NCBI RefSeq assembly: GCF_014145665.1
Contig: NZ_JACHTD010000010.1
Coordinates: forward strand, 62,001 to 126,000
Length of the DNA stretch: 64,000 bases
Direction of reading: 5' to 3'
DNA from: Myroides sp. NP-2
Lineage (GTDB): Bacteria > Bacteroidota > Bacteroidia > Flavobacteriales > Flavobacteriaceae
Below, one piece after another: positions 26,801-33,748 of the stretch. Under the pieces are notes generated by a model that worked only from the letters and a program-made list of their open reading frames with translations, was not told where the DNA came from and ran no database searches. How positions within the stretch are numbered: the first letter of the stretch is position 1; every line of letters begins with the position of its first letter. The translations under genes were made by a program, and so were the position numbers.

Positions 26801-27161
26801 CTTTACGCTTAGATAAAGTTTGGTACCCCGTATTAATTACTACTTCTTGCATCATTGCGCTGTCGTCTTTTAAAACAACGTTTACAACGCTAGCTTTCCC
26901 AACTTTCTTTTCTGTGGTAACTGTCCCTACAAACTGGAATACTAAAACAGCATTCTCGTCTTTTACATTAATAGAGTAGTTACCATCAAAGTCGGTACCA
27001 ACACCCTCTTGGGTTCCTTTAATCAACACACTAGCTCCTGGCAGACCTAACCCGTCTTCACCAGTAACTTGTCCTGTAACCTTTCTACTTTGTGCAAACC
27101 CCTCATTTACCATTAGTAAGGCGGCTATAACAAAGAAGAAATGAAGTACAATTTTCCTCAT
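23805..27161 (-). CDS. SusC/RagA-family TonB-linked outer-membrane protein
   Basis: An 1118-residue importer: signal peptide (about 1-23), carboxypeptidase-regulatory-like domain (about 27-105, GLGLPGASVLIKGT), TonB-box region (MMQEVVINTGY), plug (about 115-245 with NADDVLSIDILKDASATAIYGSRAMNG in two strands) and a large barrel ending in YTLTLNVGF. It heads the locus SusC-SusD-metallohydrolase-DUF4302. Paired with a peptidase-like lipoprotein, it likely imports peptides or a protein-derived cofactor rather than sugars. Confidence 0.95.
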   Translation of the reverse strand: MRKIVLHFFFVIAALLMVNEGFAQSRKVTGQVTGEDGLGLPGASVLIKGTQEGVGTDFDGNYSINVKDENAVLVFQFVGTVTTEKKVGKASVVNVVLKDDSAMMQEVVINTGYQTLSKRKEAGAISRIDAKELKVDGVTDVSRMIEGKAAGVTVQNVTGTFGAAPKITVRGASSIMGDTKPLWVIDGVVQEDIVNVSFEDLASGNSETLLSSAIAGLNADDVLSIDILKDASATAIYGSRAMNGVVVITTKSGRRESPLSISYSMENTVRTVPNYGRYDIMNSQQTMDVYQELEAKGHITYPNSLNGRYGGVYNMYYRGVNNYITEEDRFQYINDRVGKNTFLRKHEMANTNWFKTLFRPAISQSHSLSFSGGGENNAYFASVGYFADPGWTVADKVHRLTMNLKNTFFVNDKFTLALSLNGSVRDQKAPGTYDGEVDVVNGAVSRDFDINPFSYALNTSRTLRPYTDNGGYEYHRSNWADFNILNELESNYMDIDVKDIRFQIDADYKISPKVTYNLNGAARYAATKRVHSLTENSNVIAAYNASSNTVERDQNIYLYKDPNDPNKPGVPVMPNGGMRRNFTNDLTSFYLRNSISYSDVFNDKHELDVFGGTEMRVVNRSNDYFLSHGVQYDKGLTSYPNMIALQKLIDQGGEYYTFAEERERTLAFFTRIGYTYDNRYTVAFTGRYDGSNRQGDSSSSRWLPTWTASGKWNMKQESFLIDNETISNLSLRASYGLTATSGPATNSLAIYRSRIPFRNFQNERENALEIEALQNADLTWEKQYELNLGFDLGLFNNRVQVAFDAYQRNAFDLIDIVRTTGVGGESLKYGNNADMKLKGLEFGITTTNIKTEDFSWTSTINASVFKQEITSLQNRARVIDLIQGVGGNVVGKPRNSLYSYDFTGLNAEGLPTFIMASGETDNVTGANFQDSQNITDYLKYEGSTEPNKTLGFSNTFTYKNWSVNLFFVASGGNKVRLNPMFSSSYSDLDVFSRDMNDRWMVPGDEFRTNVPVIADITQMGNYGSSNLALAYNAYNYSTARIADGDFVRLKNISVAYEFPDHFKKKVGFSNFSLRAMATNPWLIYSDKKLNGQDPEFFQSGGVAMPVTSQYTLTLNVGF

Positions 27162-27538
27162 GTTTTATTAATTTTAAATTGTTTAACAAACAAATAACAA
27201 AAAATCGACATATGCTAATTTTATGTTATTTTTTTACAATTTGAAAAAGTTAAAAATTGTACTGTATTGTTTTGCAACCAATTACACAAATACGTCTTCA
27301 AACCCAATCAATACCCGCAATATACATCTTATCAGCTCGAATAACAAAGTCTTAAAAGAATGTGTATTACACAAAAAAAACAAGTTAACAAAACCAAAAG
27401 AAATAGAACAATCAAACAATTACAGAAGATACATTAACAATTAGTGCAAAAAGAAATAGAGTTAGAAAATTTTCTTAAAAAAACATTTAACTAAAATCAA
27501 ATAAAAAATACAACATTGAACTATCAATCAACCGTAGT
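27162..27538. other. Intergenic region upstream of the SusC-like gene
   Basis: About 375 nt of very AT-rich sequence that should hold the SusC promoter. I found no clean TTTG/TAnnTTTG pair, no riboswitch and no credible ORF; a 73-codon frame at 27223-27444 has low-complexity composition and is discarded. No sigma/anti-sigma genes accompany the SusC, so regulation is not apparent. Confidence 0.4.
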
Positions 27539-27568
27539 CAAAAAAAAAGATCGGCATGAGCCGATCTT
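27539..27568 (-). terminator. Terminator of mscL
   Basis: A 9-bp stem AAGATCGGC/GCCGATCTT with loop ATGA, followed on the minus strand by a long T-run. Confidence 0.9.
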
Positions 27569-27597
27569 CTTTCTTTTTATTGCGGAAATTATATTCC

Positions 27598-28044
27598 TTA
27601 TTTTCCTTGATTCTTTAATAAGTCTCTGATTTCTGCCAACAAATCTTCTTGTGTTGGTGCTGGTGGTCCTGCAGGCTCTGGTTCTACAGCTGCTGCTTCT
27701 TTCTTTCTCAATTGATTAATTCCTTTAACCATAAGAAATACACACAGAGCTAATAACGTAAAGTTGATTACTTCTGTAATAAAACTACCGTAAGCGAAAA
27801 TAACGTTTCCGTCAATGCCTCTTGCCGCAGCTAATGGAGCTCCGTCTGCCGCCTCTCCTTTTAGTACTAAGTACATATTTGAGAAATCAGGTGTACCAAT
27901 AATAGCAGAAACTAAAGGCATAATAACATCATTTACTATACTTGTAACGATTTTACCAAATGCTCCTCCAATGATTACCCCTACTGCTAGGTCCATTACA
28001 TTGCCTTTTACAGCAAATTCTTTAAATTCTTTTAAAAATCCCAT
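27598..28044 (-). CDS. mscL: Large-conductance mechanosensitive channel MscL
   Basis: A 148-residue channel that opens on membrane tension to protect against osmotic downshock. The N-terminal helix and TM1 ([28 protein letters not shown]) and TM2 ([26 protein letters not shown], here cited only as residues about 78-103) are typical. A C-terminal cytoplasmic helix follows a Pro/Ala-rich linker ([22 protein letters not shown]). The ATG at 28044 is the conserved start; an upstream in-frame start at 28074 is less likely. The gene sits just downstream of murF-alr, separated by about 64 nt. Confidence 0.95.
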   Translation of the reverse strand: MGFLKEFKEFAVKGNVMDLAVGVIIGGAFGKIVTSIVNDVIMPLVSAIIGTPDFSNMYLVLKGEAADGAPLAAARGIDGNVIFAYGSFITEVINFTLLALCVFLMVKGINQLRKKEAAAVEPEPAGPPAPTQEDLLAEIRDLLKNQGK

Positions 28045-28108
28045 AGTTAAAATTTTATTGATTGGTTTTAACAAAAATACTTATTTTATTCGAAAAAAAA
28101 ACTTTTTT

Positions 28109-30553
28109 TTACTCTTCAAAGAAAATTCTTTTAACTCTTTGAGACACACTTGTTAGAATCTCATATGGAATGCTGTGTATCGCTTCCGCAATAACGGTTG
28201 TTGGAAGATCTTCCCCAAAAATAATAACCTCGTCCCCTTCTTTACAATGAATTGCACTCACATCGACCATTAACATATCCATACAAATCGAACCCGTAAT
28301 CGGTGCTTTTTGCTGCTGTATCAAAACATAGCCTCCGTTGCTTCCCCAAACGCGATGAATACCATCGGCATATCCAATGGGCACCGTTGCAATTTTAGTC
28401 GGTTGAGTGGCTCGAAAACGGCGACCATAGCCCACGCTCTCGCCCGCATCAATTTCTTTGATTTGCATAATCTGCGTTTTCAAGGTACTTACATTGCGCA
28501 ACGCCTTCATTTCCTCTTTATCATTGCCAATACCATACAACCCAATCCCCAAGCGAACCATATCCATTTGATATGCTGTAAAATTGTATATGCCCGACGT
28601 ATTTAAAATGTGTAAAATTGGTTGAATATTTAATTGCTCCTTAATATAGGTACTGCTTTGTTCAAACAACTTCATTTGGTTTAAAGTAAAATCGCGATAC
28701 ATTTCCATATCACTAGAAGAAAGATGAGAAAAAATAGATTGCACAGCTACTACATTGGTTTGTTTAAGAAGCGCGATTAACTCATCGAGTTCTGCTGTCA
28801 AAAAACCGTGGCGATGCATACCTGTTTCTACCTTAATATGTATAGGGTATTGATCCGCGTTTTTTTCGCGTGCAATTTGAAGGAAAGCGCGAAGCTCACG
28901 GATCGAATAAATTTCAGGTTCTAGGTCGTAGGCAATCATAGCAGAAAAGGCACTAATTTCGGGATTCATCACAATGATATTGGTTTTAATTCCCGCTTTG
29001 CGCAGCGCAATTCCCTCATCGGCAAACGCCACACCGAGGTAATTTACTTTTTCATGCGCCAACAATTTTGCAATTTCCACACTGCCATGTCCATAGCCAA
29101 ACGCCTTGACCATAACCATCGTTTTTGTTTCTGGCTTTAATTTGGCGCGATAATAATTCAAATTATGACGAATAGCGGTTAGGTTAACCTCTAAAATAGT
29201 CTCATGGGTTTTTTCTTCCAACAAACTGACAATTTTATCGAAGCGAAAACCACGAGCTCCTTTCACTAAAATAGTTTCGTCTACAAAATCATCAAGCGCT
29301 ATCTTTTGTAAAAATTCAGCCGTAGACGAAAAAAAACGCATACCTGGCAACTCCATAGCAAATTGTGCTATTTCTTCGCCTATGCAAATTACCTTGCCAA
29401 TGCCGTAATTTTTCAACAAGATATTTATTTGTTTATAGAGTGCTTTCGGTTCTATGCCGCTGTGAAAAACATCGGACAAAATAACCGTTTTATTAGCATG
29501 GCTTCGGTGCTTCTCTAAAAAGTCTAACGCTATGCTTAACGATTGAAAATCGGAACTATATGCATCGTCAATTATCGAGCAGTTGTTAATTCCTTTTTTT
29601 ACTTGCAAGCGCAATTCTACGGCATACAATTTTTTAATGCGCTCCTGAATGACAGAAATATCATAGGCCAACACAAGCATAGCTAAAATACAAGTCATGC
29701 TATTTTTTATTGCAGTCGCATCTGTAAACGGCAATTCCACTGAAAAAGTTTCTACCTTATTATAATAGAGTTGGACAACATGCTCCGTTACTACCCCATA
29801 CAGATTTGCCTCTGTATCGGTTAAACTCCAGCTAATATAGGTAGCGGAAGGAGGAATCGCGTCAAGAATATCTTTCCTTTTCTCGCCTAAAATGACAGAT
29901 GTATGGGCAAAAAGCGCCATTTTCTCTTTAATTTTTTGGAATTCGCTCACAAAACCTTCTTTGTGTTCATCGGTAATCGAAGTCAAAATACCCAAAGTTG
30001 GCTTTACAATTGGCTCGAGATTTTGCATCTCGTTGACCGTTGAAATACCCACTTCAAATACCCCTAAGGTGTGTTGTTCTGCCATGCCAAATACAGAAAG
30101 TGGAACGCCGGTTTGTGAATTGTAACTCTTGGGACTTTTAATGATTGTATATTCCATATTGAGCAGGAAATTCAACCATTCTTTTACTACGGTTTTTCCC
30201 CTACTCCCGGTGATTCCCACAACGGGAATATCGAATTTTTGGCGATGCCAAGCAGCAGCTTGTTGCAAAGCCTTGAGGGTGTCGCGAACCACAAAGTACG
30301 TAACTCCTGCTTGCACTTTTACCTTATCTCGTTGAGAGATAACAAAATATCGAACCCCTAATTGAATCAGTTCTTGAATATAGGCATGTCCATTGTGATT
30401 TTGTCCAACGAGAGCAAAAAACAAAGTCGTGTCATCGTTGAGCAACGTTCGACTGTCTACGGATACACGATTAATTTCAAAGCGTTCCTCTGCTTGCTCA
30501 CCAAGGACTTCGGCCTGTAGCACTGTACAGAAATTTGCGGCAACGATATACAT
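28109..30553 (-). CDS. Bifunctional MurF ligase/alanine racemase
   Basis: An 814-residue fusion. Residues 1-445 are UDP-MurNAc-tripeptide:D-Ala-D-Ala ligase (ATP loop GITGSRGKT at 113-121, KSYNSQTGVPLS, DDAYSSDFQSL). Residues 450-814 are PLP alanine racemase (cofactor lysine K483 in VKAFGYGHG, SIFSHLSSSD, GESVGYGRRF with the catalytic Tyr region). One protein makes D-Ala and uses the D-Ala-D-Ala product for peptidoglycan. The fusion is known in Bacteroidota. ITGSRGKT has Arg-Gly where most ligases read NGKT, as usual for this fused branch. Confidence 0.95.
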   Translation of the reverse strand: MYIVAANFCTVLQAEVLGEQAEERFEINRVSVDSRTLLNDDTTLFFALVGQNHNGHAYIQELIQLGVRYFVISQRDKVKVQAGVTYFVVRDTLKALQQAAAWHRQKFDIPVVGITGSRGKTVVKEWLNFLLNMEYTIIKSPKSYNSQTGVPLSVFGMAEQHTLGVFEVGISTVNEMQNLEPIVKPTLGILTSITDEHKEGFVSEFQKIKEKMALFAHTSVILGEKRKDILDAIPPSATYISWSLTDTEANLYGVVTEHVVQLYYNKVETFSVELPFTDATAIKNSMTCILAMLVLAYDISVIQERIKKLYAVELRLQVKKGINNCSIIDDAYSSDFQSLSIALDFLEKHRSHANKTVILSDVFHSGIEPKALYKQINILLKNYGIGKVICIGEEIAQFAMELPGMRFFSSTAEFLQKIALDDFVDETILVKGARGFRFDKIVSLLEEKTHETILEVNLTAIRHNLNYYRAKLKPETKTMVMVKAFGYGHGSVEIAKLLAHEKVNYLGVAFADEGIALRKAGIKTNIIVMNPEISAFSAMIAYDLEPEIYSIRELRAFLQIAREKNADQYPIHIKVETGMHRHGFLTAELDELIALLKQTNVVAVQSIFSHLSSSDMEMYRDFTLNQMKLFEQSSTYIKEQLNIQPILHILNTSGIYNFTAYQMDMVRLGIGLYGIGNDKEEMKALRNVSTLKTQIMQIKEIDAGESVGYGRRFRATQPTKIATVPIGYADGIHRVWGSNGGYVLIQQQKAPITGSICMDMLMVDVSAIHCKEGDEVIIFGEDLPTTVIAEAIHSIPYEILTSVSQRVKRIFFEE

Positions 30554-30611
30554 GAATTAGTCTTTAATCATTTGTAGGCACAAAGGTAAGGGGTTCGCCT
30601 GTTTTTTAGCG

Positions 30612-30974
30612 CTATAAATTACATTTTATATACGCCCAACCCTCTTCTTGTTTTTCAATAATAGCGATTAAACCCGAAGGCACGTAGTTCACTTCTTCGA
30701 AAATATCTGTTTTGTCTATCTGACGCACGCGAATGGTATTTTCACAAGCAAAAAACTGAACTCCTCTTTGAAAGGCTTGCTTTAAGGCATCACCAACCAT
30801 CGTCTTTGATTTTCGCACCATTCCAATCGCTGGGCCATGCACAACAACGTGAATATTTACATCATCTCCCCAATGGTTTCTAATATTCGTTACATAGGTC
30901 ATTAAAGCGTTTTGTTCATTAATATTTTCCGTATTCATTTGAAAAACAACGCTATGTTTTTTTGCTGTATTCAT
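30612..30974 (-). CDS. DsrE-family protein
   Basis: A 120-residue protein with the DsrE/F-like alternating fold. HSVVFQMN at the start, VHVVVHGPA-type strand (IHVVVHGPAIGM, 41-52) and QFFACENT with Cys77 in the position of the conserved sulfur-accepting cysteine of DsrE/TusD proteins. It is divergent from the YeeE transporters, so a role in handling persulfide sulfur in this locus is likely. A TATATTTA box at 31009-31016 (minus) is its probable -7 element. Confidence 0.78.
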   Translation of the reverse strand: MNTAKKHSVVFQMNTENINEQNALMTYVTNIRNHWGDDVNIHVVVHGPAIGMVRKSKTMVGDALKQAFQRGVQFFACENTIRVRQIDKTDIFEEVNYVPSGLIAIIEKQEEGWAYIKCNL

Positions 30975-31102
30975 AATTGTACTCGTTTATTTTTGTTTTT
31001 TTGTTGATTAAATATAAAGCTACTAAATCCTTTTTCATTATCCGATATTTTCTTTTGTTTTTTATAGCTTTTAGCCCACTATTACTGAAAATCATAACTG
31101 AA

Positions 31103-31147
31103 TGTATCAAAAGTTACTGTCCACCTACAAAATAATACAGAAATTTG
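31103..31147 (+). promoter_or_regulatory. Candidate Crp/Fnr operator and promoter before the YeeE pair
   Basis: TGTATCAAAAGTTACT (31103-31118), a 6-4-6 inverted repeat, is centred at 31110.5. Exactly 29.5 nt from this centre begins GAAATTTG (31140-31147), a near match to TAnnTTTG. The same geometry occurs before the persulfide dioxygenase gene, supporting class-II activation (centre near -41.5) by the locus's own Crp/Fnr protein. Confidence 0.5.
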
Positions 31148-31174
31148 CTCCATACATTATTTAATACACTTGTT

Positions 31175-31738
31175 ATGATGCATTGGATTTATGAACCTTG
31201 GCCTTGGTATATTGGCGGAATTTTTATTGCTACAACCTTAATTCTCCTCTTGCTTATGGGGAAGACATTTGGATTTTCCTCCAATTTGAGAACGATTTGC
31301 GCAATGGCTGGCGCTGGAAAAACTTGTGACTTTTTCTGCTTTAATTGGAAAGCACAAACGTGGAATTTACTTTTCTTAGTAGGAACCATTCTCGGTGGTT
31401 TTATCGCATATCACTTTTTAAGTGTTGATGCTGCTGCCATTCCATTAGGAGAAACGACAGTTACAAAACTACATGCCTTGGGAATTGAAAGTGCAGGCCA
31501 AGCGTATGTACCCACTGAGCTCTTTGGTCAAGGTGCCTTTTCATCCGCAAAAACAATCGGTTTGCTCTTAGTCGCTGGCTTTTTTGTAGGTTTTGGATCG
31601 CGCTATGCTGGTGGTTGTACCTCTGGACATGCCATTACTGGCTTAAGCAACTTTCAGTTACCTTCGTTAATCGCCGTAATTGGCTTCTTTATCGGCGGAC
31701 TCATCATGGTTCACCTCATCTTTCCTTTCTTATTTTAA
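31175..31738 (+). CDS. YeeE/YedE-family sulfur transporter, first half
   Basis: A 187-residue inner-membrane protein with about five hydrophobic segments and the conserved cysteine motif YAGGCTSGHAITG (Cys148). TsuA/YeeE proteins pass thiosulfate through such cysteines. A further pair of Cys lies in CAMAGAGKTCDFF (C42, C51). In many bacteria the transporter is split in two genes as here; the partner follows 12 nt later. The ATG at 31175 is used because the upstream TTG at 31145 overlaps the promoter. Confidence 0.83.
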   Translation: MMHWIYEPWPWYIGGIFIATTLILLLLMGKTFGFSSNLRTICAMAGAGKTCDFFCFNWKAQTWNLLFLVGTILGGFIAYHFLSVDAAAIPLGETTVTKLHALGIESAGQAYVPTELFGQGAFSSAKTIGLLLVAGFFVGFGSRYAGGCTSGHAITGLSNFQLPSLIAVIGFFIGGLIMVHLIFPFLF

Positions 31739-31750
31739 CCTCGACAAAAA

Positions 31751-32164
31751 ATGAAAAAAATAGCTTATTTAGCAGTAGGTCTGTTGTTTGGTATTGGAAT
31801 GTTTAAATCAGGGGCTGCTTCTTGGTTTAGAATCTATGAAATGTTTCAATTTGACAGCTTTCACATGTATGGCATTATGGGGACAGCATTGACACTTGCT
31901 GTGCTAGCAACGCTACTCATCAAAAAGAAAAAAATAAACGATTTCTCAGGAAACCCTATTGTCTTTCAACCCAAAGAAAAGAGCATCGCACGCTATTTGA
32001 TTGGCGGTATCTTTTTTGGATTAGGTTGGGCCTTAGGCGGTGCTTGTCCTGGACCGATGTTCGCCTTGGTTGGAGCTGGATTTTATCCTATTATCATTGC
32101 TATTGTTGGTGCTTTAGCTGGTACTTGGTGCTATGGTCTGGTAAAAAGATGGTTACCCCACTAA
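31751..32164 (+). CDS. DUF6691/YeeE-family sulfur transporter, second half
   Basis: A 137-residue membrane protein with about four TM helices and the sister motif LGGACPGPMFALVGAG (Cys99). Together with the preceding gene it should make a complete YeeE-type channel for thiosulfate or another sulfane-sulfur compound. It is cotranscribed with the first half and is followed by the separate Crp/Fnr promoter. Confidence 0.83.
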   Translation: MKKIAYLAVGLLFGIGMFKSGAASWFRIYEMFQFDSFHMYGIMGTALTLAVLATLLIKKKKINDFSGNPIVFQPKEKSIARYLIGGIFFGLGWALGGACPGPMFALVGAGFYPIIIAIVGALAGTWCYGLVKRWLPH

Positions 32165-32190
32165 AATTTAGGGGTGGATGTTCTCTATTT

Positions 32191-32222
32191 TTTGATACAT
32201 AAAATCATTTAGCCTATCTTTA
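32191..32222 (+). promoter_or_regulatory. Promoter of the Crp/Fnr gene
   Basis: TTTG (32191-32194), 20 nt, TATCTTTA (32215-32222). A strong Shine-Dalgarno GGAGGAG lies just before the ATG, unusual in this window where most genes lack one. No operator like those before its two presumed targets is seen, so the regulator is probably made constitutively. Confidence 0.55.
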
Positions 32223-32247
32223 AATCCAAACTATTGGAGGAGTTATT

Positions 32248-32883
32248 ATGGGACACATTATTAGAGAAAAATACAGCAGCCATTTTGAAGAAAAACTGCT
32301 GGATGAAATCATCGAAGTATCCACGATAAAAGATTTTACAGAAGGTGAACGCCTAATGGAAATTGGAGAGTACATCAAAAAAATCCCCTTGTTGTTATCA
32401 GGGGCCATTAAGATCATTCGCGAAGATCAACGAGAAGGCGAAATTGTGCTTTATTACATCGAAGAAGGTGACACTTGTGCTATGACGCTAACCTGCTGTT
32501 TGGGAGAAACCAAGAGTCAGGTGCGCGCTATTGCGGAAACTGACGGGGCTGTTATCTTAGTTCCTGTCAGCAAAATGGACGATTGGTTGGTTCGCTATAA
32601 GAGTTGGCGCAACTTTGTTTTAGCCAGCTACAACAACCGCATGAATGAGTTGCTAACTGCTGTAGATAGCTTGGCCTTTATGAATATGGAGGAGCGTTTG
32701 TGCAAACTCTTACAAGACAAGGCCAAGATTTACAACAGCACCTTCATCAACAACACCCATCAAGAGCTAGCCGAAGAACTTAACACCTCTCGTGTAGTTA
32801 TTTCGAGAATTTTAAAAACATTAGAGAATCAAGGAATTATTCGCCTAAATAGGAAATACATTGAATTACTTAAAAATACCTAA
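32248..32883 (+). CDS. Crp/Fnr-family transcriptional regulator of the sulfur locus
   Basis: A 211-residue regulator: N-terminal cyclic-nucleotide-binding-like beta roll (about 20-130) and C-terminal winged helix (HQELAEELNTSRVVISRILKTLE, about 169-195). It lacks the cAMP phosphate-binding motif but has three cysteines close together (C77, C83, C84 in DTCAMTLTCCLGE) on the effector side, suitable for sensing sulfide, persulfide or redox state. Its position inside the locus and the two symmetric sites upstream of neighbouring genes suggest local control. Confidence 0.85.
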   Translation: MGHIIREKYSSHFEEKLLDEIIEVSTIKDFTEGERLMEIGEYIKKIPLLLSGAIKIIREDQREGEIVLYYIEEGDTCAMTLTCCLGETKSQVRAIAETDGAVILVPVSKMDDWLVRYKSWRNFVLASYNNRMNELLTAVDSLAFMNMEERLCKLLQDKAKIYNSTFINNTHQELAEELNTSRVVISRILKTLENQGIIRLNRKYIELLKNT

Positions 32884-32886
32884 CCC

Positions 32887-33672
32887 ATGAATGTAGAAAT
32901 TGTCGGATATGCTTTAGCACTGTTAGTAGGTATTTCACTGGGCTTAATTGGCAGCGGAGGATCAATTTTAACCGTGCCTATTTTGGTGTATATACTAAAA
33001 ATAGAGCCTTTTTTAGCAACGGCATATTCGCTTTTTATCGTTGGATCAACTGCTTTGGTTGGGGGTGTACAGAATGCTATTAATCGCAAGGTAAACTACA
33101 AGTTGGTCTTGCTCTTTGGTCTCCCCTCTCTACTTGCCGTTTATGTGATGCGTGCCTATGTATTGATTTTAGTGCCTGATACGATCGCCTTTGGATCGCT
33201 GAATCTATCCAAGAATGTAGTGCTCATGGTGTTTTTTGCCCTCGTGATGTTCGCATCCGCTATGAAAATGATTCGCCCCAAAACCATACAACAAACGCAA
33301 TCTCAACCTCAACAAACTCAATTGATGCTGCAAGGCGTTCTTGTTGGAGTAGTCGCAGGGACTGTAGGAGCTGGTGGAGGATTTCTGATTATTCCGGCCT
33401 TAATTTTATTTGCCAATATCAGTATGAAAGAAGCTGTGGGCACCTCCTTGTTTATCGTAGCTATTCAATCGCTCATTGGCTTTTTAGGTGATGCTGGTAA
33501 CCCCCTAATTGATTGGCACTTACATCTTTATTTTAGTGCGATATCGATCATCGGCATATTTATCGGCATTTTCCTCACGCGTTTTATTCCCGATCGAAAC
33601 CTCAAAACAGGATTTGGCTATTTTGTATTACTCATGGCCCTCTACATTTTTATCAAAGAAGTGTTTTTCTAG
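32887..33672 (+). CDS. TauE/SafE-family sulfite/anion exporter
   Basis: A 261-residue inner-membrane protein with about eight TM helices built from two repeats. Each carries the family's glycine-rich start: GLIGSGGSILTVPILVY near residue 18 and GTVGAGGGFLIIPALILF near residue 160. TauE/SafE proteins export sulfite, sulfoacetate and similar anions. It follows the regulator by 3 nt. Sulfite is a product of persulfide dioxygenase, encoded next, so sulfite export fits the locus. Confidence 0.88.
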   Translation: MNVEIVGYALALLVGISLGLIGSGGSILTVPILVYILKIEPFLATAYSLFIVGSTALVGGVQNAINRKVNYKLVLLFGLPSLLAVYVMRAYVLILVPDTIAFGSLNLSKNVVLMVFFALVMFASAMKMIRPKTIQQTQSQPQQTQLMLQGVLVGVVAGTVGAGGGFLIIPALILFANISMKEAVGTSLFIVAIQSLIGFLGDAGNPLIDWHLHLYFSAISIIGIFIGIFLTRFIPDRNLKTGFGYFVLLMALYIFIKEVFF

Positions 33673-33674
33673 TT

Positions 33675-33719
33675 TGTAACTTAGGTTACAGCACAATTCA
33701 AAACATCTTCTTACTTTTA
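33675..33719 (+). promoter_or_regulatory. Candidate Crp/Fnr operator and promoter before the persulfide dioxygenase
   Basis: TGTAACTTAGGTTACA (33675-33690) is a near-perfect palindrome of Crp/Fnr type centred at 33682.5. TACTTTTA (33712-33719) is the -7 box, so the operator centre would lie near -41.5, the classic position for class-II activation. Confidence 0.6.
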
Positions 33720-33748
33720 CTATATCAATAAAAAAATAAACAAGACTT

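Noticed and set aside
27223..27444. 73-codon frame upstream of the SusC gene
   Set aside because: Asn/Lys-rich composition of AT-rich DNA and no homology that I can recognise.
29892..30335. Plus-strand frames within the MurF part of the murF-alr gene
   Set aside because: Antisense shadows of a clear long coding gene.
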